From Enterobacter chuandaensis (GTDB taxonomy: Bacteria; Pseudomonadota; Gammaproteobacteria; Enterobacterales; Enterobacteriaceae), in assembly GCF_003594915.1 (NCBI RefSeq), contig NZ_QZCS01000001.1, positions 310,001 to 374,000 of the forward strand: a stretch of 64,000 bases of DNA. The letters run 5' to 3'. Below are positions 34,875 through 48,737 of the stretch, piece by piece. Position numbers and translations under genes: made by a program. The stretch's first letter is position 1. Each line of letters begins with the position of its first letter. The notes below the pieces were generated by a model. That model was not told the DNA's origin and ran no database searches. It was given only the letters and a program-made list of their open reading frames with translations.

Positions 34875-35441
34875 ATGCAATTGCGTAACTCCTCCCGGCG
34901 CTACGGAATAATATCCATAAGTTTACACTGGATATTTGCCATTGCCGTCTATGGTATGTTCGGACTTGGACTCTGGATGGTGACGCTCAGCTATTATGAC
35001 GGCTGGTATCATCAGGCTCCCGAGTTGCATAAAAGCATCGGCGTTCTGCTGATGCTGGGGCTGGTTTTTCGCACTGTCTGGCGACATATTTCCCCGCCGC
35101 CTGCGCCACTAAAGACATACGGTAAAATTACCCGCGTCAGCGCCGTTGCCGCGCATATTGCGCTCTACGCGCTGCTCTTTGCCATCCTGATCAGCGGTTA
35201 CCTCATCTCGACGGCAGACGGTAAACCGATTAGCGTGTTCGGCCTCTTTGACGTCCCGGCCACGCTCAGCGATGCAGGAGCTCAGGCTGACACCGCAGGC
35301 GTCGTTCACCTCTGGCTTGCCTGGAGCGTGGTGATCCTGTCCGTGCTGCACGGGCTCGCCGCCCTTAAACACCATTTTATTGATAAAGACGATACGCTTA
35401 AGCGCATGCTTGGCCGCTCGTCAGTTGACTCTGGAGCATAA
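34875..35441 (+). CDS. yceJ: Cytochrome b561 family protein YceJ
   Basis: Inner-membrane di-haem-type cytochrome b561 with four membrane segments. From ATG 34875 ([19 protein letters not shown]) it has 188 residues, E. coli length; ATG 34863 and TTG 34857 are also in frame. Likely haem ligands are the histidines in [26 protein letters not shown] and [11 protein letters not shown]. It is coupled to yceI, whose start lies one base after the yceJ stop, suggesting electron transfer linked to the YceI periplasmic protein. Confidence 0.92.
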   Translation: MQLRNSSRRYGIISISLHWIFAIAVYGMFGLGLWMVTLSYYDGWYHQAPELHKSIGVLLMLGLVFRTVWRHISPPPAPLKTYGKITRVSAVAAHIALYALLFAILISGYLISTADGKPISVFGLFDVPATLSDAGAQADTAGVVHLWLAWSVVILSVLHGLAALKHHFIDKDDTLKRMLGRSSVDSGA

Positions 35442-35442
35442 A

Positions 35443-36021
35443 ATGAAAAAACACCTGCTGGGTATCGCCCTGGGTTCTCTGTTATTTACCGCCGGTTCCG
35501 CCGTGGCGGCTGATTATAAAATTGATAAAGAAGGCCAGCACGCTTTCGTCAATTTCCGTATTCAGCATCTGGGATATAGCTGGCTGTACGGCACCTTTAA
35601 GGATTTTGACGGCACATTCACTTTTGACGATAAAAATCCTGCGGCTGATAAGGTCAACGTGACCATTAATACGAACAGCGTCGACACGAACCATGCTGAG
35701 CGCGATAAACACCTGCGCAGCGCAGAGTTCCTGAACGTCACAAAATTCCCGCAGGCGACCTTCGCCTCTACGGAAGTGAAAAAAGACGGTGATAAATTGG
35801 CTATTACCGGTAATCTGACGCTGAATGGCGTAACCAAACCCGTTACTCTGGATGCGAAATTGATCGGTCAGGGCGACGATCCGTGGGGCGGTAAGCGCGC
35901 AGGTTTTGAAGCGGCAGGTAAAATTCACCTGAAAGATTTTAATATCACTACGGATTTAGGCCCGGCGTCGCAGGACGTTGAGCTGGTTATTTCCGTTGAA
36001 GGTGTACAGCAGAAGTCATAA
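35443..36021 (+). CDS. yceI: Periplasmic YceI family protein
   Basis: 192-residue secreted protein of the YceI/lipocalin-like family, whose members bind isoprenoid chains. A Sec signal peptide ([23 protein letters not shown]) precedes [36 protein letters not shown], nearly identical to E. coli. In E. coli it is induced by high pH and osmolarity. The start was placed by GGAG within the yceJ end, so the two are probably cotranslated. Confidence 0.97.
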   Translation: MKKHLLGIALGSLLFTAGSAVAADYKIDKEGQHAFVNFRIQHLGYSWLYGTFKDFDGTFTFDDKNPAADKVNVTINTNSVDTNHAERDKHLRSAEFLNVTKFPQATFASTEVKKDGDKLAITGNLTLNGVTKPVTLDAKLIGQGDDPWGGKRAGFEAAGKIHLKDFNITTDLGPASQDVELVISVEGVQQKS

Positions 36022-36027
36022 TAGATT

Positions 36028-36064
36028 CGCCCGGCAGGCTTTCACCGTGCCGGGCGTTATTCTC
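36028..36064. terminator. Bidirectional terminator between yceI and trhO
   Basis: CGCCCGGCA (36028-36036) pairs perfectly with TGCCGGGCG (36048-36056), followed by TTATTCTC. It lies between convergent genes and overlaps the trhO stop codon. Confidence 0.75.
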
Positions 36065-37112
36065 ATTCCGGGTCAGGGATACCCAGTTTGGTATTCAGAC
36101 GGCCGCGTGATTTATTAAAAATCTTGTTGCCGTTTTCACGTCCTGCGCGACGACGACGCTGCTCCTCTTCCGGCAGGATGCTCTCTTCGCTGCACAATTC
36201 GCTACAGCAGCCGTTAAACTTCTCGGCACAGGCCGGACACTGGATAAACAGCAGATGACACCCGTCGTTTTTGCAGTTGGTGTGAGTGTCGCACGGCGCA
36301 CCGCACTGGTGGCAGTGGGCAATCACATCTTCTGAAATGCGCTCGCCCATACGCTCATCAAAGACGAAGTTTTTACCGATAAAGCGTACCGGTAAGCCCT
36401 GCTCACGGGCGCGGCGGGCGTACTCGATAATACCGCCTTCAATGTGCCAGACCTTGTTGAACCCATTGTGCTTCATCCACGCGCTGGCCTTCTCGCAGCG
36501 GATACCGCCGGTGCAGTACATAACGATTTTTTTATCCTTATGCTCCTGCATCATCTCCACCGCTTTCGGCAGCTGCTCGCGGAAGGTATCGGCCGGGATT
36601 TCCATCGCGTTCTCGAAGTGCCCCACTTCATACTCGTAGTGGTTACGCATATCAATGAACACGGCATCCGGATCGTCCAGCATCGCATTCACTTCCGCAG
36701 CTTTCAGATATTCACCGACGTCCGCCGGGTTAAACTCAGGATCGTCAATACCGTCCGCCACGATGCGTTCACGCACCTTCATGCGCAGCACCCAGAAGGA
36801 TTTCCCGTCGTCATCCAGGGCAATGTTCAGGCGCAAGTCGTTTAGGGCCGGATCGAAGCTATAAAGCACGTCGCGGAACGCGTTCACTTTGCTTTCCGGC
36901 ACGCTAATCTGCGCGTTAATGCCTTCGCGGGCAAGATAGACGCGCCCGAAGACGTTCAGCGCCGTGAAGGCCTGATAAAGCGCATCGCGGGTCGCCTGCG
37001 GATCGTCGATGGTGAAGTATTTGTAGAATGAGATGGTCGTGCGCGGTTCGGTTTCAGCCAACATACGCGCCTTTAACATCTCATTCGAAACGCGGTTGTG
37101 TAACACTGGCAT
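36063..37112 (-). CDS. trhO: tRNA uridine(34) hydroxylase TrhO
   Basis: Oxygen-dependent enzyme making 5-hydroxyuridine at tRNA position 34, the first step to cmo5U/mcmo5U. ATG 37112 ([17 protein letters not shown]) gives 349 residues, about E. coli YceA length; the in-frame TTG at 37121 is too close to the AGGA. The rhodanese domain (about 145-240) carries the catalytic cysteine in [13 protein letters not shown] Cys-rich C-terminal region ([15 protein letters not shown] ... [16 protein letters not shown]) probably binds metal. Confidence 0.96.
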   Translation of the reverse strand: MPVLHNRVSNEMLKARMLAETEPRTTISFYKYFTIDDPQATRDALYQAFTALNVFGRVYLAREGINAQISVPESKVNAFRDVLYSFDPALNDLRLNIALDDDGKSFWVLRMKVRERIVADGIDDPEFNPADVGEYLKAAEVNAMLDDPDAVFIDMRNHYEYEVGHFENAMEIPADTFREQLPKAVEMMQEHKDKKIVMYCTGGIRCEKASAWMKHNGFNKVWHIEGGIIEYARRAREQGLPVRFIGKNFVFDERMGERISEDVIAHCHQCGAPCDTHTNCKNDGCHLLFIQCPACAEKFNGCCSELCSEESILPEEEQRRRRAGRENGNKIFNKSRGRLNTKLGIPDPE

Positions 37113-37334
37113 GGTGTACAAGTCCTGGAATCGTCAGAGAGAATGAAAAATCGGTCGGCATCATATAGCAAACAAAACCAATTTACATCCACACAATTTA
37201 CGCTACATTTCACACACCCTGATTAATCAGGGTTAACAATTACTGCGGTCGTGCAAGTTTCGGCGGCAGATATTTTGGCTATGTCTCAAAAAATGCGACA
37301 ATGGCATAACAGGACGTTAGAACACAGGAAAGAC

Positions 37335-38261
37335 ATGACCCAGTTACCAAAATTTACCGTCGCCCTTTTGCACCCCCGCTATTGGATGACCTGGCTTGGC
37401 ATTGGCTTTTTATGGCTACTGGTACAGCTTCCCTACCCTGTTATTTTCCGGTTAGGTAAATCTTTAGGCCGACTCGCGCAAACGTTTATGAAGCGTCGCG
37501 CCCGCATTGCGTATCGTAATCTTGAGCTGTGTTTTCCGCAGATGAGCGAGGCAGAGCGCCATGATATGGTCTCGAAAAATTTCGAATCCGTCGGCATGGG
37601 GCTCATGGAGACCGGCATGGCGTGGTTCTGGCCGGACAAACGCATGGCGCGCTGGAGCAAGGTTACAGGGACCGGCATGGAACCGGTGCATACGCTTCAG
37701 GCTAATCAGACGGGCGTTCTGCTGATCGGCGTCCATTTCCTGACGCTCGAAATCGGGGCGCGTATGTTTGGCATGCAGGCGCCCGGTATCGGCGTTTACC
37801 GTCCTAACGATAACCCGGTTATCGATCTCATCCAGACCAACGGCCGCATGCGCTCCAACAAAAGCATGATCGACCGTAAGGATCTGAAGGGCATGATCCG
37901 CGCGCTGAAATCCGGTGAAGTGGTCTGGTATGCCCCCGATCACGACTACGGTCCGCAATCCAGCGTCTTTGTCCCCTTCTTCGCCGTCGACGAGGCCGCC
38001 ACCACGACCGGCACCTGGATGCTGGCACGCATGTCCAAAGCCGCCATCGTTCCCTTTGTGCCCCGCCGTATGCCGGATGGCTCAGGCTACGAGCTGATGA
38101 TGCTTGAGCCGGAACTCGCGCCGCCGCTTGACGATGCGGAAACCACCGCGCGCTGGATGAACGGCGTGGTGGAGAAGTGCATCATGCTGGCGCCTGAGCA
38201 GTACATGTGGCTGCATCGCCGCTTTAAAACCCGGCCTGAAGGCACGCCGTCCCGCTATTGA
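37335..38261 (+). CDS. lpxL: Lipid A lauroyltransferase LpxL
   Basis: Inner-membrane acyltransferase adding laurate to Kdo2-lipid IVA. From ATG 37335 ([27 protein letters not shown]) it has 308 residues (E. coli 306), with AGGAAAG upstream; a start at 37251 would add 28 unrelated residues. The catalytic HX4E motif is HFLTLE in [12 protein letters not shown]. One N-terminal membrane anchor is present. Overall sequence tracks E. coli LpxL (HtrB) rather than the cold-induced LpxP. Divergent from trhO, as in E. coli. Confidence 0.96.
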   Translation: MTQLPKFTVALLHPRYWMTWLGIGFLWLLVQLPYPVIFRLGKSLGRLAQTFMKRRARIAYRNLELCFPQMSEAERHDMVSKNFESVGMGLMETGMAWFWPDKRMARWSKVTGTGMEPVHTLQANQTGVLLIGVHFLTLEIGARMFGMQAPGIGVYRPNDNPVIDLIQTNGRMRSNKSMIDRKDLKGMIRALKSGEVVWYAPDHDYGPQSSVFVPFFAVDEAATTTGTWMLARMSKAAIVPFVPRRMPDGSGYELMMLEPELAPPLDDAETTARWMNGVVEKCIMLAPEQYMWLHRRFKTRPEGTPSRY

Positions 38262-38401
38262 TCCTCCTGCGGCCTTCAGGGCCGCATGCTGTTTTAGCTT
38301 TAAAAGCTTCCCCTCATTGCGGCAATCATAACCCAGGCGCATAATTAGCAGGCTTATTACTTCATGCTTCAGGTGCTCTGCACCTCACTATGCGGATTGT
38401 T

Positions 38402-39619
38402 ATGTCACCCTCAGATGCCCCCATAAACTGGAAGCGTAACCTTACGGTTGCGTGGCTTGGCTGTTTTCTTACCGGCGCGGCGTTTAGCCTGGTCATGCCT
38501 TTCCTGCCGCTCTACGTCGAACAGCTGGGCGTGACGGGCCACAGCGCGCTCAATATGTGGTCTGGCCTGGTATTCAGCATCACGTTTCTCTTTTCTGCGA
38601 TAGCCTCGCCCTTCTGGGGCGGCCTTGCGGACCGCAAGGGACGTAAAATCATGCTGCTGCGCTCGGCGCTGGGGATGGCGATTATCATGGCGCTGATGGG
38701 CGTGGCGCAGAACGTCTGGCAGTTCCTGATATTGCGCGCATTGCTGGGCTTGCTGGGGGGATTTATCCCCAATGCGAACGCCCTGATCGCCACGCAAATT
38801 CCACGCCATAAGAGCGGCTGGGCGCTTGGTACGCTCTCCACCGGCGGCGTGAGCGGTGCCCTGCTGGGGCCGCTGGCCGGTGGACTGCTGGCGGATAATT
38901 ACGGCCTGCGCCCGGTCTTTTTCATCACCGCCAGCGTGTTGTTCCTGTGCTTTATCGTCACCCTGCTCTGCATTCGTGAAAAATTTACGCCCGTCGCCAA
39001 AAAAGAGATGCTCCACGCCAGAGACGTGCTGACCTCGCTTAAAAATCCCAGACTGGTGCTGAGCCTGTTCGTGACGACCCTGATTATTCAGGTGGCAACC
39101 GGATCGATCGCGCCTATTCTCACCCTGTACGTACGTGACCTGGCGGGTAACGTCAGCAATATTGCGTTTATCAGCGGGCTGATTGCCTCCGTGCCCGGCG
39201 TGGCGGCGCTGCTTAGCGCACCGAGACTGGGGAAACTGGGTGACCGGGTCGGCCCGGAAAAGATCCTGATCTGTGCGCTGATCATTTCCGTCCTGCTGCT
39301 TATCCCGATGTCGATGGTGCAAACGCCATGGCAGCTGGGCGTACTGCGCTTTTTGCTGGGTGCCGCCGACGGCGCGTTGCTGCCCGCCGTACAAACCCTG
39401 CTGGTCTACAACTCCACGAACCAGATTGCCGGACGTATCTTTAGCTATAACCAGTCGTTTCGCGATATCGGCAACGTCACCGGGCCGCTTCTCGGCGCAG
39501 GCATCTCCGCCAGCTTCGGTTTTCGCGCCGTCTTTATCGTGACGGCAGGCGTGGTGCTGTTCAACGCGGTCTATTCGTGGTTCAGTTTATCCCGGACGTT
39601 ACGCCCGGCGACGGAATAA
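38402..39619 (+). CDS. mdtG: Multidrug efflux MFS transporter MdtG
   Basis: MFS exporter with 12 or more membrane segments; in E. coli it gives fosfomycin and deoxycholate resistance and belongs to the mar/sox regulon. From ATG 38402 ([43 protein letters not shown]) it has 405 residues (E. coli 408). Motif A is [14 protein letters not shown] start at 38390 would only add four residues. It follows lpxL in the E. coli order. Confidence 0.96.
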   Translation: MSPSDAPINWKRNLTVAWLGCFLTGAAFSLVMPFLPLYVEQLGVTGHSALNMWSGLVFSITFLFSAIASPFWGGLADRKGRKIMLLRSALGMAIIMALMGVAQNVWQFLILRALLGLLGGFIPNANALIATQIPRHKSGWALGTLSTGGVSGALLGPLAGGLLADNYGLRPVFFITASVLFLCFIVTLLCIREKFTPVAKKEMLHARDVLTSLKNPRLVLSLFVTTLIIQVATGSIAPILTLYVRDLAGNVSNIAFISGLIASVPGVAALLSAPRLGKLGDRVGPEKILICALIISVLLLIPMSMVQTPWQLGVLRFLLGAADGALLPAVQTLLVYNSTNQIAGRIFSYNQSFRDIGNVTGPLLGAGISASFGFRAVFIVTAGVVLFNAVYSWFSLSRTLRPATE

Positions 39620-39716
39620 GTCGAACGCCTGACAGCTTATTTTCGCTTTCATACTTGCAGAATCTGATATTCAGCTATTCTTTCCCTGAAACCTTCAGGA
39701 AAACAGGGAGACACCA

Positions 39717-40091
39717 ATGACCATGTACGCCACGCTGGAAGAAGCTATTGATGCCGCTCGTGAAGAGTTCCTTGCCGATAATCCCGGCGTTGAGGAAGAA
39801 GATGCTGACGTGCAACAACTTAATATCCAAAAATATGTTCTGCAGGATGGGGATATTATGTGGCAGGCCGAATTCTTCGCTGATGAAGGTGAAGAAGGGG
39901 AATGTTTGCCGATATTAAGTGGTGAAGGTGCGCAGGCGGTCTTTGATGGCGATTATGACGAAATCGAACTTCGGCAGGAATGGCTGGAAGAGAACACCCT
40001 GCACGAGTGGGATGAGGGTGAATTTCAGCTCGAGCCACCGCTGGATACGGAAGAAGGTCAAACCGCAGCCGATGAATGGGACGAGCGTTAA
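39717..40091 (+). CDS. msyB: Acidic protein MsyB
   Basis: Very acidic 124-residue cytoplasmic protein, same length as E. coli MsyB, which suppresses secY and secA temperature-sensitive defects when overproduced. About a third of its residues are Asp or Glu, and it ends WDEGEFQLEPPLDTEEGQTAADEWDER, a diagnostic tail. AGGGAGA is upstream. It is convergent with yceK, the stops being six bases apart. Its natural role is not settled. Confidence 0.96.
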   Translation: MTMYATLEEAIDAAREEFLADNPGVEEEDADVQQLNIQKYVLQDGDIMWQAEFFADEGEEGECLPILSGEGAQAVFDGDYDEIELRQEWLEENTLHEWDEGEFQLEPPLDTEEGQTAADEWDER

Positions 40092-40097
40092 TTCACG

Positions 40098-40325
40098 CTA
40101 CTCGTACGGGCCGTGGCTGGCATCGATGGGCAGCAACAGCGTGTCGAAAATCAGCGAGAACGGCAGATCGAGTACCGTCAGGTAGCGCCATGCGGAATCC
40201 CGTACATCCCATTTCACGCCCGGGTAATACTGATTCCCATGCCCCTGACCTGGAATGGTGCGGCTGATGATGCTGCCGCAGCCGCTCAGCAGGCATGCCA
40301 TCATGACGACGATGATTATTTTCAT
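40098..40325 (-). CDS. yceK: YceK/YidQ family lipoprotein
   Basis: 75-residue predicted lipoprotein; the lipobox LLSGCG gives an acylated cysteine near residue 17. The mature part (SIISRTIPGQGHGNQYYPGVKWDVRDSAWRYL ... HGPYE) matches E. coli YceK closely. Function is unknown. It is convergent with msyB and downstream of opgH. Confidence 0.94.
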   Translation of the reverse strand: MKIIIVVMMACLLSGCGSIISRTIPGQGHGNQYYPGVKWDVRDSAWRYLTVLDLPFSLIFDTLLLPIDASHGPYE

Positions 40326-40409
40326 CAGTAACCTCTAAAAAAATACCGGCCTTACAGCCGGTATTTTATCTGGCGGGTGGCGCTTTACCTACCCGCCCTG
40401 CTTAACAAC

Positions 40410-44544
<4,135 letters not shown>

Positions 44545-44738
44545 TCAGGCAATCCGACAACATAATCACTGCTTTGTTCAGCTGCTGGCTCATGGATTAA
44601 GCAAATGAAAGAACCCGCGATTCACTTTGCGTGCTTATCCTGGAGACAGTGTGTCGGTCTTGGTGTAGGGTTGGCTTCGAATGTAACCATTATGAGCCTT
44701 AGGGATAAGGCGAAAAGTCTGAGAATGCACAACGTTAT

Positions 44739-45878
44739 ATGAGCACAACACCGATACAACGGGAATATTTCCTCGACTCGATCCGGGCATGGCTGATGCT
44801 ATTGGGGATCCCCTTTCATATTTCACTGATTTACTCCAGCCACACGTGGCATGTTAATAGCCAGATGCCTTCCTGGTGGCTGACGCTGTTTAATGACTTT
44901 ATTCACGCCTTCCGCATGCAGGTGTTTTTTGTCATCTCCGGCTATTTCTCGTACATGCTGTTTTTACGCTATCCGCTTAAGCGGTGGTGGAAAGTGCGCG
45001 TCGAACGCGTGGGCATTCCCATGCTGACCGCCATCCCGCTGCTGACGCTGCCGCAGTTCATTATGCTGCAGTACGTTAAAGGCAAGGCGGAGAACTGGCC
45101 GAATCTCTCTCTGTATGAAAAGTACAACACGCTGGTCTGGGAGCTGGTGTCTCACCTCTGGTTCCTGCTGGTTCTGGTGGTGCTGACAACGGTCAGTCTG
45201 GTGATTTTCAGCAGCCTGCGCCGTCATCTCAGCACGACAGCAGACACCTTCTTCGCCAACATCACCCTGGGCAAACTGTCGGTGCTCTTCTTACTGCTGG
45301 GGATCGCCTATGCCGCGGTGAGACGCACGCTGTTTATCGTCTATCCACCGATACTGAGCGACGGCCTGTTTAATTTTGTGGTGATGCAGTCGCTGTTCTA
45401 CATTCCGTTCTTTTTGACTGGCGCACTGGCCTTTATTCATCCGAAGCTTAAAGCGCTGTTTACCACCCCGTCGCCCTGGTGCGCGGTGGGCGCGGCCATC
45501 GCGTTTGCGGCCTACCTGCTGAACCAGCGCTACGGGAGCGGCGACGCCTGGATGTATGAAACGGAAAGCGTGATCACCATGCTGCTGGGCTTGTGGATGG
45601 TGAACGTGGTGTTCGCGCTCGGCCACCGTTTGCTGAACTTTAAGTCCAGCCGCGTGACCTACTTCGTCAATGCCTCACTGTTTATCTATCTGGTGCACCA
45701 CCCGCTGACGCTGTTATTCGGGGCATACATCACGCCGCACATCGCCTCGAACACGCTGGGCTTTTTTACCGGGCTGGTGTTTGTGGTGGGGGTTGCCATC
45801 GTACTCTATGAGATCCATCTGCGGATCCCTCTCCTGCGCTTCCTGTTTTCAGGAAAACCACAGGCGAAAGCCGCCTGA
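44739..45878 (+). CDS. opgC: Glucan succinyltransferase OpgC
   Basis: Membrane acyltransferase (acyltransferase 3 family, about ten segments) that adds succinyl groups to periplasmic glucans. It has 379 residues (E. coli 385). It opens [30 protein letters not shown], containing the family histidine, and includes WFLLVLVVL and [12 protein letters not shown] [10 protein letters not shown]. Divergent from opgGH across a 272-nt gap, where both promoters must lie; no specific site was recognised there. Confidence 0.96.
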   Translation: MSTTPIQREYFLDSIRAWLMLLGIPFHISLIYSSHTWHVNSQMPSWWLTLFNDFIHAFRMQVFFVISGYFSYMLFLRYPLKRWWKVRVERVGIPMLTAIPLLTLPQFIMLQYVKGKAENWPNLSLYEKYNTLVWELVSHLWFLLVLVVLTTVSLVIFSSLRRHLSTTADTFFANITLGKLSVLFLLLGIAYAAVRRTLFIVYPPILSDGLFNFVVMQSLFYIPFFLTGALAFIHPKLKALFTTPSPWCAVGAAIAFAAYLLNQRYGSGDAWMYETESVITMLLGLWMVNVVFALGHRLLNFKSSRVTYFVNASLFIYLVHHPLTLLFGAYITPHIASNTLGFFTGLVFVVGVAIVLYEIHLRIPLLRFLFSGKPQAKAA

Positions 45879-45913
45879 GCCGCGCGGCGCACTCACGGTG
45901 CGCCGCCTTCGCT

Positions 45914-46456
45914 TCAGCTCTCCAGCTCTTGTCTGCGCTGAGTCAAAAGTCGCTGATAAAGATGCGTGGTGTCGTCGTCAAAACAGACAAAAATCACCTT
46001 CTCTGGCAGCGGTTTGAGTGACAGATAACGGTAGACGGTATCTACGGCGATGGCCGCCGCAGCTGCCTTTGGATAACCATACACGCCGGTGCTGATGGCC
46101 GGAAACGCCATTGTTTTGTAGCCGTTGTCGGCGGCAAGCCGCAGACAGTTTCGGTATGCCTCCTCCAGAAGGCTCGCTTCATGCTGGTCGCCGCCGTGCC
46201 AGACTGGCCCGACAGCATGAATCACCGCTTTGGCAGGAAGGTTGCCCGCAAGCGTAATGACCGCATGGCCCGGAGGACATTCGCCCTGTTGCTGCCGCAC
46301 GATTTTACAGGCTTCCAGCAGCTGCGGTCCGGCAGCGCGGTGAATAGCGCCATCCACACCGCCTCCCCCCATCAGGGAAGGATTGGCCGCATTGACGATG
46401 ACATCGACGTGCATTGTCGTAATATCGCCATGAATCACTTCTATTTGCGGTTTCAT
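45914..46456 (-). CDS. ymdB: O-acetyl-ADP-ribose deacetylase YmdB (macrodomain)
   Basis: Macrodomain enzyme that deacetylates O-acetyl-ADP-ribose; in E. coli it also inhibits RNase III and affects biofilm. It has 180 residues (E. coli 177). [22 protein letters not shown] is the nucleotide-binding loop with the catalytic asparagine and aspartate, and ISTGVYGYP binds the diphosphate. It is next to the curli genes, as in E. coli. Confidence 0.96.
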   Translation of the reverse strand: MKPQIEVIHGDITTMHVDVIVNAANPSLMGGGGVDGAIHRAAGPQLLEACKIVRQQQGECPPGHAVITLAGNLPAKAVIHAVGPVWHGGDQHEASLLEEAYRNCLRLAADNGYKTMAFPAISTGVYGYPKAAAAAIAVDTVYRYLSLKPLPEKVIFVCFDDDTTHLYQRLLTQRRQELES

Positions 46457-46562
46457 AAAACCCCTCTGCTACCCGCCTTTTTCTTAAGTGTATCGCAGAG
46501 GTGTTCTTGAGAAAAAACTATCAGACAAAAACCGCTTCCGACGACGGTCGAAAGCCCGAGGA

Positions 46563-46883
46563 CTAACGGTACTGGATCTGTACAACCGCGAGCGTTTTTT
46601 CAGGATTAAGGTACTTCATACTGAGCGTCGCGAGGCTGGAATCGGTCACCTTGCCGTTAAGCGCCTCTTCGTAGCTCACCCTGCGCGTTTGCATATGGTT
46701 ATTTTCCGGGCATGACATTGCAAAATGCTGCTGTTGCGGCGTAACTTCACAAGGATCGGCAACAATTGCACCGCGAAAATGAATGACACCGCCTTCCGCC
46801 AGGGTGGCGGAATAAGCTGGCATAATAAAAGCAGAAACGATCAGGCCCAAACCTGAAATAAGATGAGCAAAAGTGTAGGTCAC
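46563..46883 (-). CDS. Fimbrin-like secreted protein at curli locus (YmdA position)
   Basis: 106-residue secreted protein, start GTG 46883 with GAGGAG upstream. A signal peptide (to about MPAYS-A, residue 25) precedes GGVIHFRGAIVADPCEV, the typical opening of type-1-fimbria-like domains, with a second cysteine (SCPEN) for the usual disulphide. It ends KTLAVVQIQYR. It has the position of E. coli ymdA, between csgC and ymdB, but I could not confirm homology from memory. Its role is unknown; a part in curli or adhesion is only suggested by location. Confidence 0.75.
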   Translation of the reverse strand: MTYTFAHLISGLGLIVSAFIMPAYSATLAEGGVIHFRGAIVADPCEVTPQQQHFAMSCPENNHMQTRRVSYEEALNGKVTDSSLATLSMKYLNPEKTLAVVQIQYR

Positions 46884-47042
46884 GATATGTACTCCTCAAT
46901 GAAAATCGTCCTTGAGGGGCAAACGCGCTTCATTATGCAAACGAAGTCTCACGTTACGGAACATTACGACTCAGTTCCTGATAACAGCATAGCTCAAGGG
47001 CGAAGAGTCGCCACATTCGCAACACATTGATTTCATGAATAA

Positions 47043-47375
47043 TTAGAGCGCGCTCCCCGCAGGCGACCACTGCTGTGATAAATGAAGTGTTTTTCCATCA
47101 GTGACGGTGACGACGATTTTTACCGTGTCTCCCGCAGTAATAGTTAAACGCAGGCGCATTAAATCAATCGGCTGATTAGCGGGAATAAAAAATATATTTT
47201 GCTGCCGCGAAGTACTTTGCCCACTCTGCCCTTTCCGCAAAGCGACAATCTGAACCTGACAATCACACGATTCCGCCAAAATGACCTGCGGAATAATGGT
47301 GGTGATATTTCCCTGCTGTGACGTTTTAAAGGTTATCTGGCTGGAAAGTGCGGCAAGGAGAATTAAGGTATTCAT
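47043..47375 (-). CDS. csgC: Curli assembly inhibitor CsgC
   Basis: Periplasmic immunoglobulin-like protein that, in E. coli, stops CsgA from forming amyloid inside the periplasm. From ATG 47375 (MNTLILLAALSSQITFKTSQQGNITTIIPQV) it has 110 residues, E. coli length. The CxC motif (SCDCQVQIV) is conserved. It is separated from csgA by a strong hairpin terminator, so its level may depend on read-through. Confidence 0.95.
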   Translation of the reverse strand: MNTLILLAALSSQITFKTSQQGNITTIIPQVILAESCDCQVQIVALRKGQSGQSTSRQQNIFFIPANQPIDLMRLRLTITAGDTVKIVVTVTDGKTLHLSQQWSPAGSAL

Positions 47376-47390
47376 GATGAACTCCCGAAA

Positions 47391-47419
47391 AAAAAACAGG
47401 GCATCAGCCCTGTTTTTTT
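47391..47419 (-). terminator. csgBA terminator, upstream of csgC
   Basis: ACAGGG/CCCTGT core (47396-47401 with 47408-47413) extended by A and T runs on both sides, loop CATCAG. It lies 19 nt after the csgA stop and just before csgC. With T residues on either strand it could act in both directions. Confidence 0.9.
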
Positions 47420-47437
47420 GTAGCACAGATTTCAGTA

Positions 47438-47695
47438 TCAGTACTGATGCGCTGTCGCGTGGTTACCAAAGCCGATCTGGCTAATGTTCAGAACGGAATT
47501 TCTGGCATCAGTCTGCAGCGCCAGCGCGGAGTTACCGCCACCATTCTGATAAATATTCAGGGTTGAATTTGGACCACTGTATCCGCCCTGGCCATGACCG
47601 TGTCCATGACCCCATCCACCCTGATTAATCATACCCGCCATAGCACTACCAGAAACGACGATTGCTGCAAGTGCTGCCACTTTGATAAATTTCAT
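47438..47695 (-). CDS. csgA: Major curlin CsgA, short two-repeat form
   Basis: Main subunit of curli amyloid fibres. It has only 85 residues against about 151 in E. coli. A signal peptide (MKFIKVAALAAIVVSGSAMA) is followed by a Gly/His-rich N-terminal region (GWGHGHGHGQGG, residues 27-38) and then only two curlin repeats, each a perfect S-X5-Q-X4-N-X5-Q: S44-Q50-N55-Q61 and S67-Q73-N78-Q84. The first matches E. coli repeat 1 and the second, ending ATAHQY, matches repeat 5. Repeats 2-4 (66 residues, exactly three 22-residue units) are absent with no frameshift. It is 41 nt downstream of csgB, and the other csg genes are full length. Confidence 0.93.
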   Translation of the reverse strand: MKFIKVAALAAIVVSGSAMAGMINQGGWGHGHGHGQGGYSGPNSTLNIYQNGGGNSALALQTDARNSVLNISQIGFGNHATAHQY

Positions 47696-47736
47696 GGTAA
47701 ACCCCCATCGGATTGATTAACGTCGCCGCGAAATAA

Positions 47737-48192
47737 CTAGCGCTGGATAACGCGAATTGCCATTTGCGACTGTTTCTGCACTACAACTGCGGTTTTCTGC
47801 GTACCGTACTGCGTAATATTTGCTCTGTTACCCGACCCTTTCTGGATAATTTTCGCACTATTACCATATCCATCTTGCGTAATACCTGCATCGTTCCCGT
47901 TACCGCTCTGATCGATCCAGGCAATATTGTAAGTCCCTGATTGATCAACTCTCGCTCTGTTGCCTGCCCCGTCCTGGGAAACGACGGATAAGAGTCTCGA
48001 ACCTTCCTGGTGAATTTGAGCGTCATTAAATACGCCCTGTTGACCAATAATGGCTGCCTGATTTAATGATGAACGACTCAATTCATTAACCGCGAAATTA
48101 TATTCAGCATTAGCCAAATCTGAATTAGCCGCGGTTACAAATCCAGGCGCACCCAGTAATGTAAACATCATAAATAACGTTGTGTTTTTCAT
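47737..48192 (-). CDS. csgB: Minor curlin CsgB (nucleator)
   Basis: Surface nucleator that templates CsgA polymerisation. It has 151 residues, exactly E. coli length. A signal peptide (to about VTAA, residue 21) is followed by five curlin repeats with the S/N-X5-Q-X4-N-X5-Q pattern (for example NQAAIIGQQGVFNDAQIHQ, YNIAWIDQSGNGNDAGITQ). The last unit (TAVVVQKQSQMAIRVIQR) is the basic anchor to CsgF and the cell surface. First gene of csgBA, with a CsgD box upstream. Confidence 0.97.
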   Translation of the reverse strand: MKNTTLFMMFTLLGAPGFVTAANSDLANAEYNFAVNELSRSSLNQAAIIGQQGVFNDAQIHQEGSRLLSVVSQDGAGNRARVDQSGTYNIAWIDQSGNGNDAGITQDGYGNSAKIIQKGSGNRANITQYGTQKTAVVVQKQSQMAIRVIQR

Positions 48193-48308
48193 GTTGTCAC
48201 CCTGGACCCGCTACCTGAAAACACCATAATCATATTTCGCGTTAAACGACCCGTTTGTTTGTTAACGCGTCGTTACGGTGAAGAGTATGTCTGCGGAAAC
48301 ATTTTAAA

Positions 48309-48319
48309 TATCTCACCCG
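48309..48319 (-). promoter_or_regulatory. CsgD-binding box of csgBA
   Basis: On the minus strand CGGGTGAGATA, a full match to the described CsgD motif CGGGKGAGNKA. It lies 117 nt upstream of the csgB start, about where the E. coli box is, supporting activation of csgBA by CsgD. Confidence 0.8.
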
Positions 48320-48737
48320 CGCGGCTTATTTTTATTTTTCAGGTCACCACAAAGTTGTAATTTGCACCATAAAACACATTCCGAATGTTGGTTTTATTTT
48401 TTTATAGAATATGTATGCCTGACATGTTGTACAACGACGAGAAGGCTGTCCATGCCGCCTCCCGCGTTGTTTAAGCGTAACGGCAGGATGACATTTTTTT
48501 AGTGCGTGACACAAGGCGACTTTTCTTAAGCTGGAAAGCACAGAACGCCAGGACTTAGAAAGCATCAGTCACTCATACCTGAACAAAAACGACAGCGAAT
48601 AATAAATATTCATAAATTTCAGCGCATTGAGAATATTTGTATGATTTTTAAAATCTGTGCATTGCTATTTACATGTACAACTTTCATATCAAATAACGAC
48701 TTTAAAAATCCGCAATTTTCACAAATTAATATTGATT

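Noticed and set aside
47438-47695. csgA as a frameshifted pseudogene
   Set aside because: N-terminal signal and the natural C-terminus ATAHQY are in one frame with two perfect repeats; the shortening is an exact three-unit in-frame loss.
48344-48565. 73-codon open frame in the csgB-csgD gap
   Set aside because: No good ribosome-binding site or recognisable family, and the gap is regulatory and of similar length in E. coli.
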